A model generated the notes under the pieces. It was not told the DNA's origin. It saw only the letters and a list, made by a program, of their open reading frames with translations, and searched no databases. A stretch of 64,000 nucleotides of DNA, taken from NCBI GenBank assembly GCA_031216445.1, contig CM062215.1, positions 7,462,001 through 7,526,000 of the forward strand, written 5' to 3'. The translations under genes were made by a program, and so were the position numbers. The DNA comes from Lateolabrax maculatus. Lineage: Eukaryota > Chordata > Actinopteri > Acropomatiformes > Lateolabracidae. Of the stretch, positions 25,498 through 35,854 are shown piece after piece (positions within the stretch are counted from its first letter, which is position 1; every line of letters begins with the position of its first letter).

Positions 25498-25608
25498 CCA
25501 TCTCTGTGGTCAGGGATCCTGTCCAGCTCCTCTTCACTTAGGGCCTCCAGTTTGTTTTTGGAGGCTTTGGCAGCATCTTTGCTCTTGTCGTCTTTCTTCT
25601 TACCAAAC
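25498..25608 (-). CDS. pard3b: pard3b exon, RFGKKKDDK segment
   Basis: A 111-nt exon, acceptor TTGTGTTGTCCAG (AG at 25609-25610), donor GTATGT (GT at 25496-25497). It encodes RFGKKKDDKSKDAAKASKN, KLEALSEEELDRI and PDHRDG. RFGKKK(D/E)DK and REEEL/SEEEL are the human PARD3B signatures that follow GFGAMLR. After EEEL the human protein, as I recall it, continues with a charged helix (ERERIGAKHQELREKQAR) that is absent here; the fish frame goes to PDHRDG and then splices to a segment starting HDPRYAEI. The reading frame is closed on both sides (R completed at the 5' end, GG carried over at the 3' end). Confidence 0.92.
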
Positions 25609-26087
25609 CTGGACAACACAAAAAGGGACACAGATGCAACAAGGTGAGTTTTAAATGACCTGAATGTTTCTGCGATTGGGAAAATCAAAATTAATCATCC
25701 CTTCCTGTTCATCTTAATGATGTTTGAAGCTCAGGTAGATAATACTGCAGGCTGCCAAATGCACTTTTATTTTGTAGGTAAGCTTTATGTGCTTTAATAG
25801 GATCTTTTCGGAGACTTTTATGATGAAACAATAAAGTTCACTCAGGCAACTGAGCTTGCATGAGTTGGGGAAACGGGCTATTTAACTCACACAACATGCA
25901 AACAGCACGCACACAAACACACACTCCACCTTGCGTCACATTTCCCAATGTTGACACACTTGAAAACTCGCCCACTGCTAGACAAACTCATTCTTACTTC
26001 TGTGTGTTCATTAGTGGCTTTTGCCTTGGAAAAAGACTGCTAAATGATAAATATGGTTATAATGTCACAGCAGGTACCGACAATCCA

Positions 26088-26090
<3 letters not shown>

Positions 26091-26124
<34 letters not shown>
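26091..26124. repeat. (TG)n microsatellite
   Basis: 34 bp of TG dinucleotide. Confidence 0.97.
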
Positions 26125-26129
<5 letters not shown>

Positions 26130-26834
26130 GCTCATGAAAAAGGGTTACAGTTGTCACGCAGCATATGGAGCATGAATATTTGAACATTTTGTCCAATAAA
26201 ATTGCTGTTACTCCACAGTGTGTTGTGTTTTTCTTATCAACTGTGCCATTACGACCATCATCATCATTATCATTCTGGAGAGCTTATGCTCTCATTTTAC
26301 AGGCAGAATATACTCGTCACCTCTGTTCGAGTTCTAATGAAGCTCTACTCCTCACTTTCAAGAAATTAACCAAGCCCTTTCCTCTAAATATTTCATATTC
26401 TTCCATCTCTCCTATCTCACTCAACCTTGCCTCCCTCTCTCTCTCTCCCCCCTACTACGTCTCACCCGCCAACGTACTCCTTTTTTCCTCTCGCCCTCTC
26501 CTTCCCTCTGAGCTCCTGCTGAGCCAGTCTAATGTCTGTGTTTATCTCATTAACAGCGCCGCACTTCTCATTACCGCTACAGGCAGATACGTGGCCTGAA
26601 TGGTAACCTCCTGGCCTGGCCAAGAGCAGCACGCAGCATCAGAGCCGCAGTGAAAAACCTGGACAGGGGATGCCACGTCGGCCTGGCACCATCCTACAAA
26701 CCAATTAGTGTTGTTTTTTGTTAATCTACTCACTTCACTTATACCTGCGTGTGTGTGTGTGTTAACGCTGCGAACAGCAAGGCAGATATTCACATTGCTT
26801 GTGTCTTGCTGTAAAGGAGGCACATAGAGGTGAG

Positions 26835-27005
26835 GGGTACTACAAGGAATTAGTACTTCTCTTCTATAAAGTCGGGGGACTCGTGAGACATAGCTCCCCT
26901 ATGCCAGAGAAGAAAGTATACAACAGTTCTCACAGGTTGAGCAGTACTATTACTGGTAAATTGATCTTGATGTGTAAAATCGGTGGAGTGCCCCTTTAAG
27001 CAAAA
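26835..27005 (-). repeat. Dispersed repeat beginning TTAAAGGGGCACTCCACC
   Basis: Read on the minus strand it begins CTTAAAGGGGCACTCCACCG and runs through GATTTTACACATCAAG to GGAGCTATGTCTCACGAGTC and a CCCCCGACTTTATAGAAG segment. The AAAGGGG(C/A)ACTCCA start resembles the left end of the element at 11178. I recognise this as a type of sequence often seen in fish introns and UTRs, but cannot name the family. Confidence 0.5.
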
Positions 27006-27974
27006 CTGGCATCCATTACAGTTTCTCACAGATCTTTGAGCCATTTTAGGAAGTTGGAATCTGTCATCTGCAACATCCTTGTTTTATCTTTATTTTTTCT
27101 TCAGGTGATGTCACCGGTACTAAGTACTAAGTCTTTCCACCTCACTTCCTAGAGATCACTTGCCACAGAAATAGTGTGGGCGCTGCCGCTGCATCGTTTT
27201 TCTGCAGGTTTTTCCTCCTTCTTGGAACTATTTTGATTTTCTAAGCACTCCCGCATTATGCAGGAGCCAAAAGCAGACTACCAATTACCTGAGTGATAAC
27301 CATATAGAATTCAGTATTGTATAAAAGGAATATCAGCACTATTAATCTTAGTATGCATCAATAGATATATAATTATATTACACATAAATATATGATTATC
27401 CAAAATCCCAGGTTTATCTGGCTGGGCGGCCTGGTAGATTAGCTCCACACCTACACTCACACACACACATACACACACACAGCGCCTTAATCAACATTCT
27501 GAGGGGGCAGAGGTCCACAGTTGGACCCATCATTATATCTGCATTAATTAAGGAAGCCTCTTTTTCTCACTGCATTGTCTGAGAAGAAATGGAAGGAAAA
27601 AGAGGGGGGGAGACGCAGAATGTGGGTGGGACTCCCAATTAGAGACATGTACCTGCCATGAGGGAGGTGGTTTATCCCCCGCTCTCCCATTATCTTATCC
27701 CTTCTTCATCGCAAAAAGTCCCATCTTTTCCCATCGCGGTGAACCAACTGTTTGTTAACGATGTCTCATTGCTTTCCTTTTCTCTCTCCTGGGCTTTTTT
27801 TTTTTTTATTATTTGTTCTTTGTTCTTTGTTTCGTTATTAATTCTGTCTCTTCTTAGGACAGTTTCTGCTCTGTCACTCTTTCAGAAATCTGACAGTTAA
27901 TTTCCTGTTGACTGCTGCTGAATGAAAAATAAATGACAGAACTATACTGCACGCGCAAGCAGAGGTAAGCAAAT

Positions 27975-27975
<1 letters not shown>

Positions 27976-28010
<35 letters not shown>

Positions 28011-28166
28011 AAAAACACAAACCTACAAAAACGGCTCTGTAAACCCAAGTAACTCAGATACACACACACACACACACACACACGCAGTAATCTAGAAACC
28101 AATATACTGCTCACAGACGCAGGTAAGCAGCCACACAAGTATACCGCAAAATACATCAACCCAGGC

Positions 28167-28217
<51 letters not shown>

Positions 28218-28244
28218 CCACACCCACACACACACACACACACA
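27976..28244. repeat. Cluster of four (CA)n arrays
   Basis: CA arrays at 27976-28005, 28061-28083, 28168-28216 and 28218-28244 are separated by related spacers containing GTAAGCA / GCAGTAA / CAGGTAAGCA / CAGTAA, which suggests repeated local duplication. Confidence 0.95.
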
Positions 28245-28794
28245 GTAACTCTGTAGGGAACTGCAAACAGTCTCATGGAATAGGACATCTCATTAACTTA
28301 GCATTATCTACCTACACAACCACTCCATCAAACTCTCATTAGGGGGAGGTAGGGGGTCCGGGTGAGCCAGGCTGCTCTGGTGTCCCATTTAATACACTCC
28401 CTACTGTCACAGGAGCTACCGGGAACCATTATTAGTGTGTCGCTGTCATCATTAGCCCGCTGCTCCCGCCGTCGCCTGGGCGTCACCTCTGCAGGCCCGG
28501 GAGCCGGAGCCGGAATGTTTGGTTTGCATTGAACTCTGGGAATGAGAGTTCCAGCTGGTATGTTTGTCACTAAACATAAAGTACATTGGGGATAAAGTAT
28601 ATTTATACTGTCCTTTTTGAAGAATAATTCTATTTCACAATGAAATACAAAAAAAAAAAAAAAAAAAGAGGATGAGTTCTATTTCCCAAACAAAGGCAAA
28701 AATATTTGTACAGTTTAGTTGTCATCCATTTTCTCAGAACGCTGTTTTAAACTAATTTGATCAACTACTTATGGAAAAGCCAATGGCCTCACCT

Positions 28795-28835
28795 CTCCTC
28801 TTCTTCTTCTTCTTCTTCTTCTTCTTCTTCTTCTC
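28795..28835. repeat. (TTC)n trinucleotide repeat
   Basis: About 12 TTC units on plus, i.e. GAA on the transcribed strand of pard3b. A poly-A run (28649-28667) lies close by. Confidence 0.98.
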
Positions 28836-30257
28836 CTTTCCATTTGCCTGAATCTCCACTTAAAAATCTAAGTCAGCCATCAGAGACGATGAGTACTGCA
28901 CTTTACAAAATCAACACCCTGATTTGGACATACGCAGTCGGCCAGACGCCCCGGAAACTCACTGCAAAGCAAGCGGCTGGAAAGAAAGTGGACTGACTGT
29001 AATTACTACAGCTACTGTCAGTTTCATTACTGTAGGAGAGGGGGACTGTTAGCCGTGCTCTAATGAGGCTCTATATGTAACATCGAGATCACAGCCAGCC
29101 ACTATGGTGATGTCACCAACCTGACCTGTGCAATTAGCTCTCCGGGGGGGAGGGGAAGGGCCAGAGAGAGCAAAAGAGCTCACTCTATTAGACAAACTTC
29201 ACTATTACACCTACTTTTCTTAACAAACTGCGTCAGATTTGGGCAGCCACAAACATTTCATCTCTCTGCAGACTGAGCAGCCTCACGGTGGCTTTTTTTT
29301 TCCTTCCATAAATCTTTCAAGAAATCATCTCCTACGTTCTCAGCATTAGGGGTGCTTTGTTTTCTCCAATTGTGAAAACAACTCTGACGGTGTGCAGTGT
29401 GAATTGAGTGAATGTAGTCTTAATAAGCTTTCCTATCTGGTGCAGCAGGGAGTCAGTGGGTGGTTGGTTATCGCCAGGCATAACGAGGGATGTGAGAATG
29501 CTGTCTGGCACTGTGGATATGTGTGTGTGCGTTTGTATGTGTGTGTGCATTTGTGTGTGTGTGTGTGTGTGTGGAGGATGTCATGTTTTCCGGACGTGGA
29601 CAAGGATTTAATTGACGTGTGTGTATGTGTACATTATGTGTGTGAGCTCACACGCTCGCAGACTTGATGAAACCTGTGAAAACCTCGCCATGCAGCGCTT
29701 GAGGTGAGGCACACATGCCCGAGCTAAACCTCTACACAAACTGAAACACACGCCGACACAGCAGAGCACGAAGGGCTCATCTCTGGTTTAGTGTCCTGTC
29801 TACCTTGAAAATAGCGGGACGGTGAAATGGAGCAAGGAAGATAGAAAACTAAGTAAGTAGAGAAGAAAGGAAGGAAAATATTAAGGTTGGGTACCATTCA
29901 CATTTGGACCGAAACCAGTACTGGCAACTAACGGTACCTTTTTCTAGAACTTTACTCTTTCTATTGAAGGTTTCGGACATACTAAAAAAATCTCACGTAC
30001 TTTTTTAGTGCCCTAAATTGTTGTAAGAAATTACTAAGCTTACGTCAATCAAGACAGTGAAAGAAACCCAATTGTACTCTAGCTTCGCCTACTCTCACAT
30101 CCTGATGCGCTCTGAAACATTTCTAAAGCGAAGAAAACATGATTGGACAAACCCAATGGTATGGTATTCAAAACTTAAATTACTATTAAACAGAACACAG
30201 AGATTTCTTGCAACGGGCCTGATATGTTCTAAGAGAGAAGAGGACGGCAAATAGCTC

Positions 30258-30370
30258 AGAGCAAGTGAGAAAACTGGCCAAATATCCTATTTGCCTTGGA
30301 GAATGAATGAGAGGTAAGATAGAGAGGTAAAATGAAGCAGAGTGGGTGAACGAGTAAAGAAAGCTAGAGA
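30258..30370. repeat. Local tandem duplication, copy 1
   Basis: ACTGGCCAAATATCCTATTT with the following GCCTTGGAGAATGAATGAGAG is repeated with changes at about 30437-30475 (GCTGGCTAAATAGCCTATCT, GCCTTGGAGAATAAACGAGAG). The purine-rich flanks also align, giving a unit of about 110 bp repeated at a spacing of about 150 bp. Confidence 0.6.
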
Positions 30371-30404
30371 AAGGCAGAAAAAGAATGAGTAAGTAAGAAA
30401 AAAG

Positions 30405-30520
30405 GAATTAAATGAGCAAGCCAGAAAAATTGAGAGCTGGCTAAATAGCCTATCTGCCTTGGAGAATAAACGAGAGACACTGAGAATAAGAAACGGCTAG
30501 AGAAGAAAGAGAGAAAGAAA
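30405..30520. repeat. Local tandem duplication, copy 2
   Basis: Second, diverged copy of 30258-30370. Both copies lie in a purine-rich stretch in the 14.9-kb pard3b intron. Confidence 0.6.
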
Positions 30521-31904
30521 AAAAAGTGAGAGAAAAGAAGAGAGATGGATGGGTGAACCAAAGCTCCCGTGAAAGTGCAGCTCGGCTGGGGAGGAATAAG
30601 GAGCTTAGGAATATATAGAAGCAATGCTGCTGCGTTCAGAGGCACATGGAGAACAGTTAATCAGCCAAGCAGAAATGTTATCGCAGTAATTAGATTGCTC
30701 TGTATGTATTTGGAGAGGAGCGCACACATCCCAGTGGAGTTTGCAGTAAAAGAGAGAGAAGAGGGAGACGGATAGAGGGAGGGTGAAAGAGAAACAAACC
30801 AAGGAGAAGACTGAGAGAGAAATGGGAGACACACAGAGAGAGAGATTAACACTATAGAGAGTTGTGATGTAACACGGCGCCTCCTTCTCCTGTTCTGGCA
30901 ACGCGGCGCTGCTTCACGGTGAGACTAGTCGGAAAATATTCCAGGCTTGAAATAGACAGAATAACATTCACGGCAAAAAATAGACAACAAGCGCTCTTTA
31001 AAATTGGTGTGGTTTCCTGGTGGAACTGAGGATCAGGCTACATGTAGACTGTCACCCAACTACAAGGTCAGGCCAGGCCACTGAACCCCCTGGTGTGAAT
31101 GACAGCGCCATCAGCCAATGCCGGCCGCTTCGCAGAAAGCCCCACCTTTGTTCGATAATGAAAACAGCCAGCAGGTCCCGGGTTTTCCCCACCGGGCATA
31201 ATTAAAACTATTTATCTGACTTCCTCTCCATATGCCCTGCGCCGCGTATAAGCAATTTGGCTCAAATCAGCTTCCATTAATGGCAGATATTAGCAGCAAT
31301 AGGACTAAAAAAAGAGGGAGAGAGGGTGAGAGATAAAACTGCAGCTAAGAAAGATCCACCCGATGCTAATCATAGTTAAAACAGCTTCACTTAGAAAGAA
31401 TTAATAATGTAGGGAGGAAGATGCAAGTGGGGAATTCATCTGTTAGTTCTTATTTTGATATGTTATGCTTCAACTACATTAGCTCCATTTTACAGCAAAA
31501 AGAAAAAAAGAGGTTCAGACACAGGAAGCAAGTGTGAGAGAGAGAAAGGAGGTAGATGGAAAACATAGTGTAGTCAAAAAAAAATGTATAACTAGCATTT
31601 GATGACCAAATCCAAACTAAGTAACCAAGTAAGTTTTGCATAAGAAAATCTGCAACACATTGCCAAAGAAGCAAAGGCCTGTGTAGTAAACAACCTTGCT
31701 GCAAATATCTAATGGTCAAAAGGGGATTTTAATTTCCTTTTTAAATTACTCTAATTTAACACCTGGAGGAGGCAAGATGGAGGCAGACAGACAGACAGGT
31801 ATGAATGCACAGCAGGTTGTTCTCAGGGGAGCAGGGCAGATATGGAAAGCTTTTCTTAATCAACGCCTGGCCAGTCCCCCGAGTACTGATACTTCAATCA
31901 AACA

Positions 31905-32330
31905 AAAGAGATGGAGGGAAGAGAGGAAAAAGGGAGGGGGGGATAAGAAGAGACAAAGAGAAGAAGACAAGAAGAGGAGAAGAGGGACAGGGAAAGGGAG
32001 GGGTGAAGTCTGGGTGGGAGAAACAAGAGAGTTAAAGAAAGGAAGAAGAAAAGGAGGAACAAGGCAAGGAAGGGAGGAGGAGGACGAGAAAAAAAGAGGA
32101 GAACGTGGGGCTGCATTAAAGACAACAGGAAAGTTAAGGGAGGAAAAGGAAGAAGAAAAAGAGAAGGAAGGGGTAAAGAGAAAGGGAGGGAGACTGAGAT
32201 CAAAGAATGGAAGCAATAAATGACAGGGAGAAAGTACAGAGAAAGGAAACAGAGTGAAGCAGGGAGGAAAGCAAAGTATGGGGGGGGAGGGAAGGAAAAA
32301 ATGAATGAGGAAAGAGGGGGGTGAGCTGCT
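31905..32330. repeat. Polypurine low-complexity tract
   Basis: About 425 bp of almost pure G/A on plus (AGGAGG, GAAGAA, AAAGGGAGG units). The pard3b transcript would be pyrimidine-rich here. The long open frames in it come from composition, not from coding. Confidence 0.9.
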
Positions 32331-35300
32331 ACAGTGCTGTGCTGTCCAGGGGCCGTCTGGTGAAATATGGGCTCCCCTTTAATTGTTTGCATTTTGATAT
32401 GTGGCATATTTTAGCAATTCCACACAAAATCTGTTGCCCCCGGCAATTTGTCTTCTCTTTTCTCTTCCCTTCCCACTTCTGTCAGGGAAGTCATTAATAT
32501 TAAACAAGACCATTGGGCTACACGCCTCATTCTCACACCCTGCTATTATGAAAGGTTTGTATGTTGTCTCTGTGTTTGTATAAAGTATATGGAGTCAAAA
32601 ACACATGGGTGGTAACTACAGTGACTCCGCCACCCTCTGTCCTGAACATGAAAACACTGAAAGTGTTTTGAAAAGTGTTGTGGTACCAAGGAAGTGAATG
32701 GAACAAGGACTATTTCTTCAGTAGAAAGTAGCTCCAATGAAAGCTGTTCGCAGTGAGGTTTGTGGATAATCCAGCGTAACTATCCACATGGCTACATACT
32801 GTACCACGAGTGGAAAACTATCCCATTACAAAATGTACAGGTTTAATTTGCATTTTGTGTCTTTTTATACTTTATGGCTCAGTGCATATTAATGTGCGAA
32901 GAATTAATGTGCTACATGCATTTTAGTTCATGTTGGGTAGTTTAGGATCCTGTGAGATTAGAGGTTTTAATGTGAGTGAGAAAATGTTTTGATGAGCCGC
33001 ATAGTGTTGGTATATTTACTGCGGAAAACTATCTGTGAACTCTGATGGGTTTTTTTTATTTTTTTAAATTCTTAACATTTTCCCCCGCTGGAGACTGGGG
33101 AAAAGGCTAGGTCACCGTGGCTCCAGATGAGAGCCATTGGCAGACTGGGAAAGGTTAGACTCTTGGCTCCTCCGGCCCTCCACACATCCTCAGACAAGAA
33201 ACACTTAACCTTCTCCGTCTGGAAAGCAGAGGTCACGCTCTGTGTGTGTTTTAGTGGGAGATGCGTGAGGGGGCAAGGAAAGACACAAGTGGAGAAGGCG
33301 CGGGCGTGTGTGCGTGTGTGCGTGTGTGCGTGTTCTTGCATGTGTGTGACATTAGCAGACCTTAAATGACAGAGGAAGTCCATCCATCACTCATGGCATG
33401 AAGATGACTGGACAGGACGCAACCGCCATTGGAGGTGTAATCGCTTCCTGGCGCCCCGTGCTTTGAGTGCATGTGTGTGCTTGAGCACGTAAGATCAAAT
33501 ACTAATTGGTCGTGACTGTTTCCTGTGGCCACATGAATACCTTTAATTGGTCGGTGAGTGATGGGCAGTCGGCTGCCGAAATGCCGCTGAGCTGTCTGGC
33601 CGATACGAATGTGTCTGCGCTTCAAACCGTCCGTCCCCCGGGGTCAATTCGAATGTCATAACTCGATAGGAATTGATGGATCGTGAAACTGATCAACACA
33701 AATGGAAGTCTCAGCTCACTGTCTCATTTGATAATTACCTTATGGGCAATAATTCACTGTACAAATGTGGGTATCATGTTCCTCAGTTGGATGAGTCAGG
33801 GACGTTACCGGTAGAAATTAAAATGAAGAGTTTCATTCCTAAATGAGATCTCTGCCATTTGAGAAATGTGACAGCTACTCTGGTAAAAATGATTGCTGGC
33901 AAAACTCTAGAGAACATTACCGAGTGATTATTTATCGGAAGATTGCTCCTTACGTAACAGAGGACGTAAATCAGTACTGAACATTAAGCACAGTAAAAAA
34001 AATGATACATAACAGATAATCTGGCTGACTAAAGAAGTTAGACAAGAGGGCGTATAATTAAAAGTAAGTCCAAAACTTCCTGGGAAACTCTGGAAAGATG
34101 AGGTAAACAAGTTGTTTAGAAGCCTATGAATAAAGTAATTAATTCTTCAACTGCTCCGGTGGAGCTACTTCACGGTCACACTGCAGAGGAGTGAGTCGGC
34201 ATCTCTGCCTCACCCCTCCCCTCCACGCCGAACACCAGAGCTGTAAATATGAGAGCCAAATGGTCTGGTTGAAGAAGAGGGAGGGAGGCAGGTGTAGCCA
34301 GGGCATGAAAGACAAGAAACATAAAAGCCTTTCGTGTGAGAAGAGAAGGGGGGATTTCAAGGGAAGGGCATGAGCGATGTAGAGAGTGAGAGCGACAGAA
34401 ACAGAGTGACGGAGGGGCGGGAGGAAAAGGCGGAGGCCTGTTGTGACTGCCCCTTTATCAGCTGATATATATGCATGAGGATTTCCTCATCATCTCCACT
34501 GTCAATTCCCCATCCCTCTGATATTTGACTGACAGCTCACATCAACACCAATAAATGCATACATCATTTCGGGAAAGCTGCCCATCGTGCTGGATGGAGG
34601 GGAGAAATGGAGGAAAAAAAGTTAATTTGTTTTTCCGGCGGCTGCCGACGGTGATAGCGGCGGTGTCTGTTTGCCTCCACGGCAAAGTTGTAAATTAGAA
34701 TTGTGCCTCAATAGCGGGTACAGGAAGCTGCTTCTGCTGCGCGAAAGCTCATTTTCAACGACTGGAAAAATACTTGGCAGCTTTTTATATTTAGGGGGTC
34801 GGGAGTCTTGCAGGGAGCAAATTGTGCACAAATCAGAATTATGAAAAGAAAAAAGAAATAGCTGTCATGTTAAGACTACTTTTTCTCTGTGAAGGCTGAT
34901 TCACTGCTTGCTGTTAACAGTATTTTAATGTTACGGTACATATTGGGGGTTGAGGGGTTTGGTGGGAAACCTGCATTAGGAGTTGCAATGGCAGATAAGC
35001 GTGAGAGCCATAATGGCTTCTAATAACAGAGACTGACTTTAATACAATGTGAGAAAAATGTACGAACACAAAGAACATGTGCTGATTCACAATGTGTATT
35101 AAATATCTTCACATACATGCGCACACAAATAACCGACTCTAGCCTCCTCTAATTGCAGGTAACAGGTAACAGCAGATAAGAGAGGGGATATTAAGCCTCA
35201 GTGGTATTTGCATGATTGCTGTCTCCACTTCAATCATTCCAACCTCTGGCCAACATATACAACAGGTTTTACATACAAGTGAATGAATATAGTCTGCAAG

Positions 35301-35766
35301 GCTTCACACTCCCTGGGATACATGTATTTAAGGCAGCCCTGATTAGGAAGCCACAGCGGTGTGCTCCGCACATGTCAAGAGTTGCAAAGAAAGTGATTTG
35401 TGGTTTTACGCATATATTATTTATGGAAAGATAAAGAGATGAATAGAGATGAAGTGAGAGAGAGCGATAATGCTTATCCACAAGAGACGGGTTTGTCCTG
35501 TGTGCAAAATGTATGGCCTTATGCATATTTTACAAAAGAGAATATGAACATTAATATATATTCCCTTGCAGACTCCACTCTGTATCAGTGCAGCTAACAG
35601 CCCTTAAATGGCAGATGAGATGGTGGATCAAAGAAATCCACCTGCAGTGCATTAACCAACGGTGGGATTAGGTAATGCACCTCCAATTTACCCCCATCAC
35701 AGCTTAAAGTCACTGCTAAGACACCCACACAAACATGTCAGAAGGATTTTGGTATGCCTACCAACA

Positions 35767-35815
35767 CTTTTGACAACCAGGGCCTGTTATTTGAACGGGC
35801 CCTGGTTGTCAAAAG
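35767..35815. repeat. Inverted repeat / hairpin, 18-bp perfect arms
   Basis: CTTTTGACAACCAGGGCC (35767-35784) is followed by a 13-nt loop and its exact reverse complement GGCCCTGGTTGTCAAAAG (35798-35815). The arms extend to about 22 bp with one mismatch. It sits directly before a (TTCC)n run. Transcribed from either strand it would form a stable stem-loop. It may be a short palindromic transposon, a small-RNA precursor or a chance snapback duplication. Confidence 0.85.
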
Positions 35816-35830
35816 GGTTGTCCACATCTA

Positions 35831-35854
35831 TCCTTCCTTCCTTCCTTCCTTCCT
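35831..35854. repeat. (TTCC)n repeat
   Basis: Six TCCT/CTTC tetranucleotide units directly after the hairpin. Confidence 0.95.

Noticed and set aside
27976..28244. Regularly spaced repeats considered as a CRISPR-like array
   Set aside because: Repeats are plain CA dinucleotides of different length, in a vertebrate intron.
29884..30060. Palindrome-like GGTTGGGTACCATTC … CGAAACCAGTACTGG as a repeat end
   Set aside because: Resembles ends of some fish repeats but no second copy or matching end was found in the window.
31696..32223. 175-codon Lys/Arg/Glu/Gly-rich frame on plus
   Set aside because: Lies in a polypurine tract; purine-only DNA rarely forms stop codons, so open frames in several phases are expected. 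The opposite strand is equally open with Ser/Leu/Pro/Phe.
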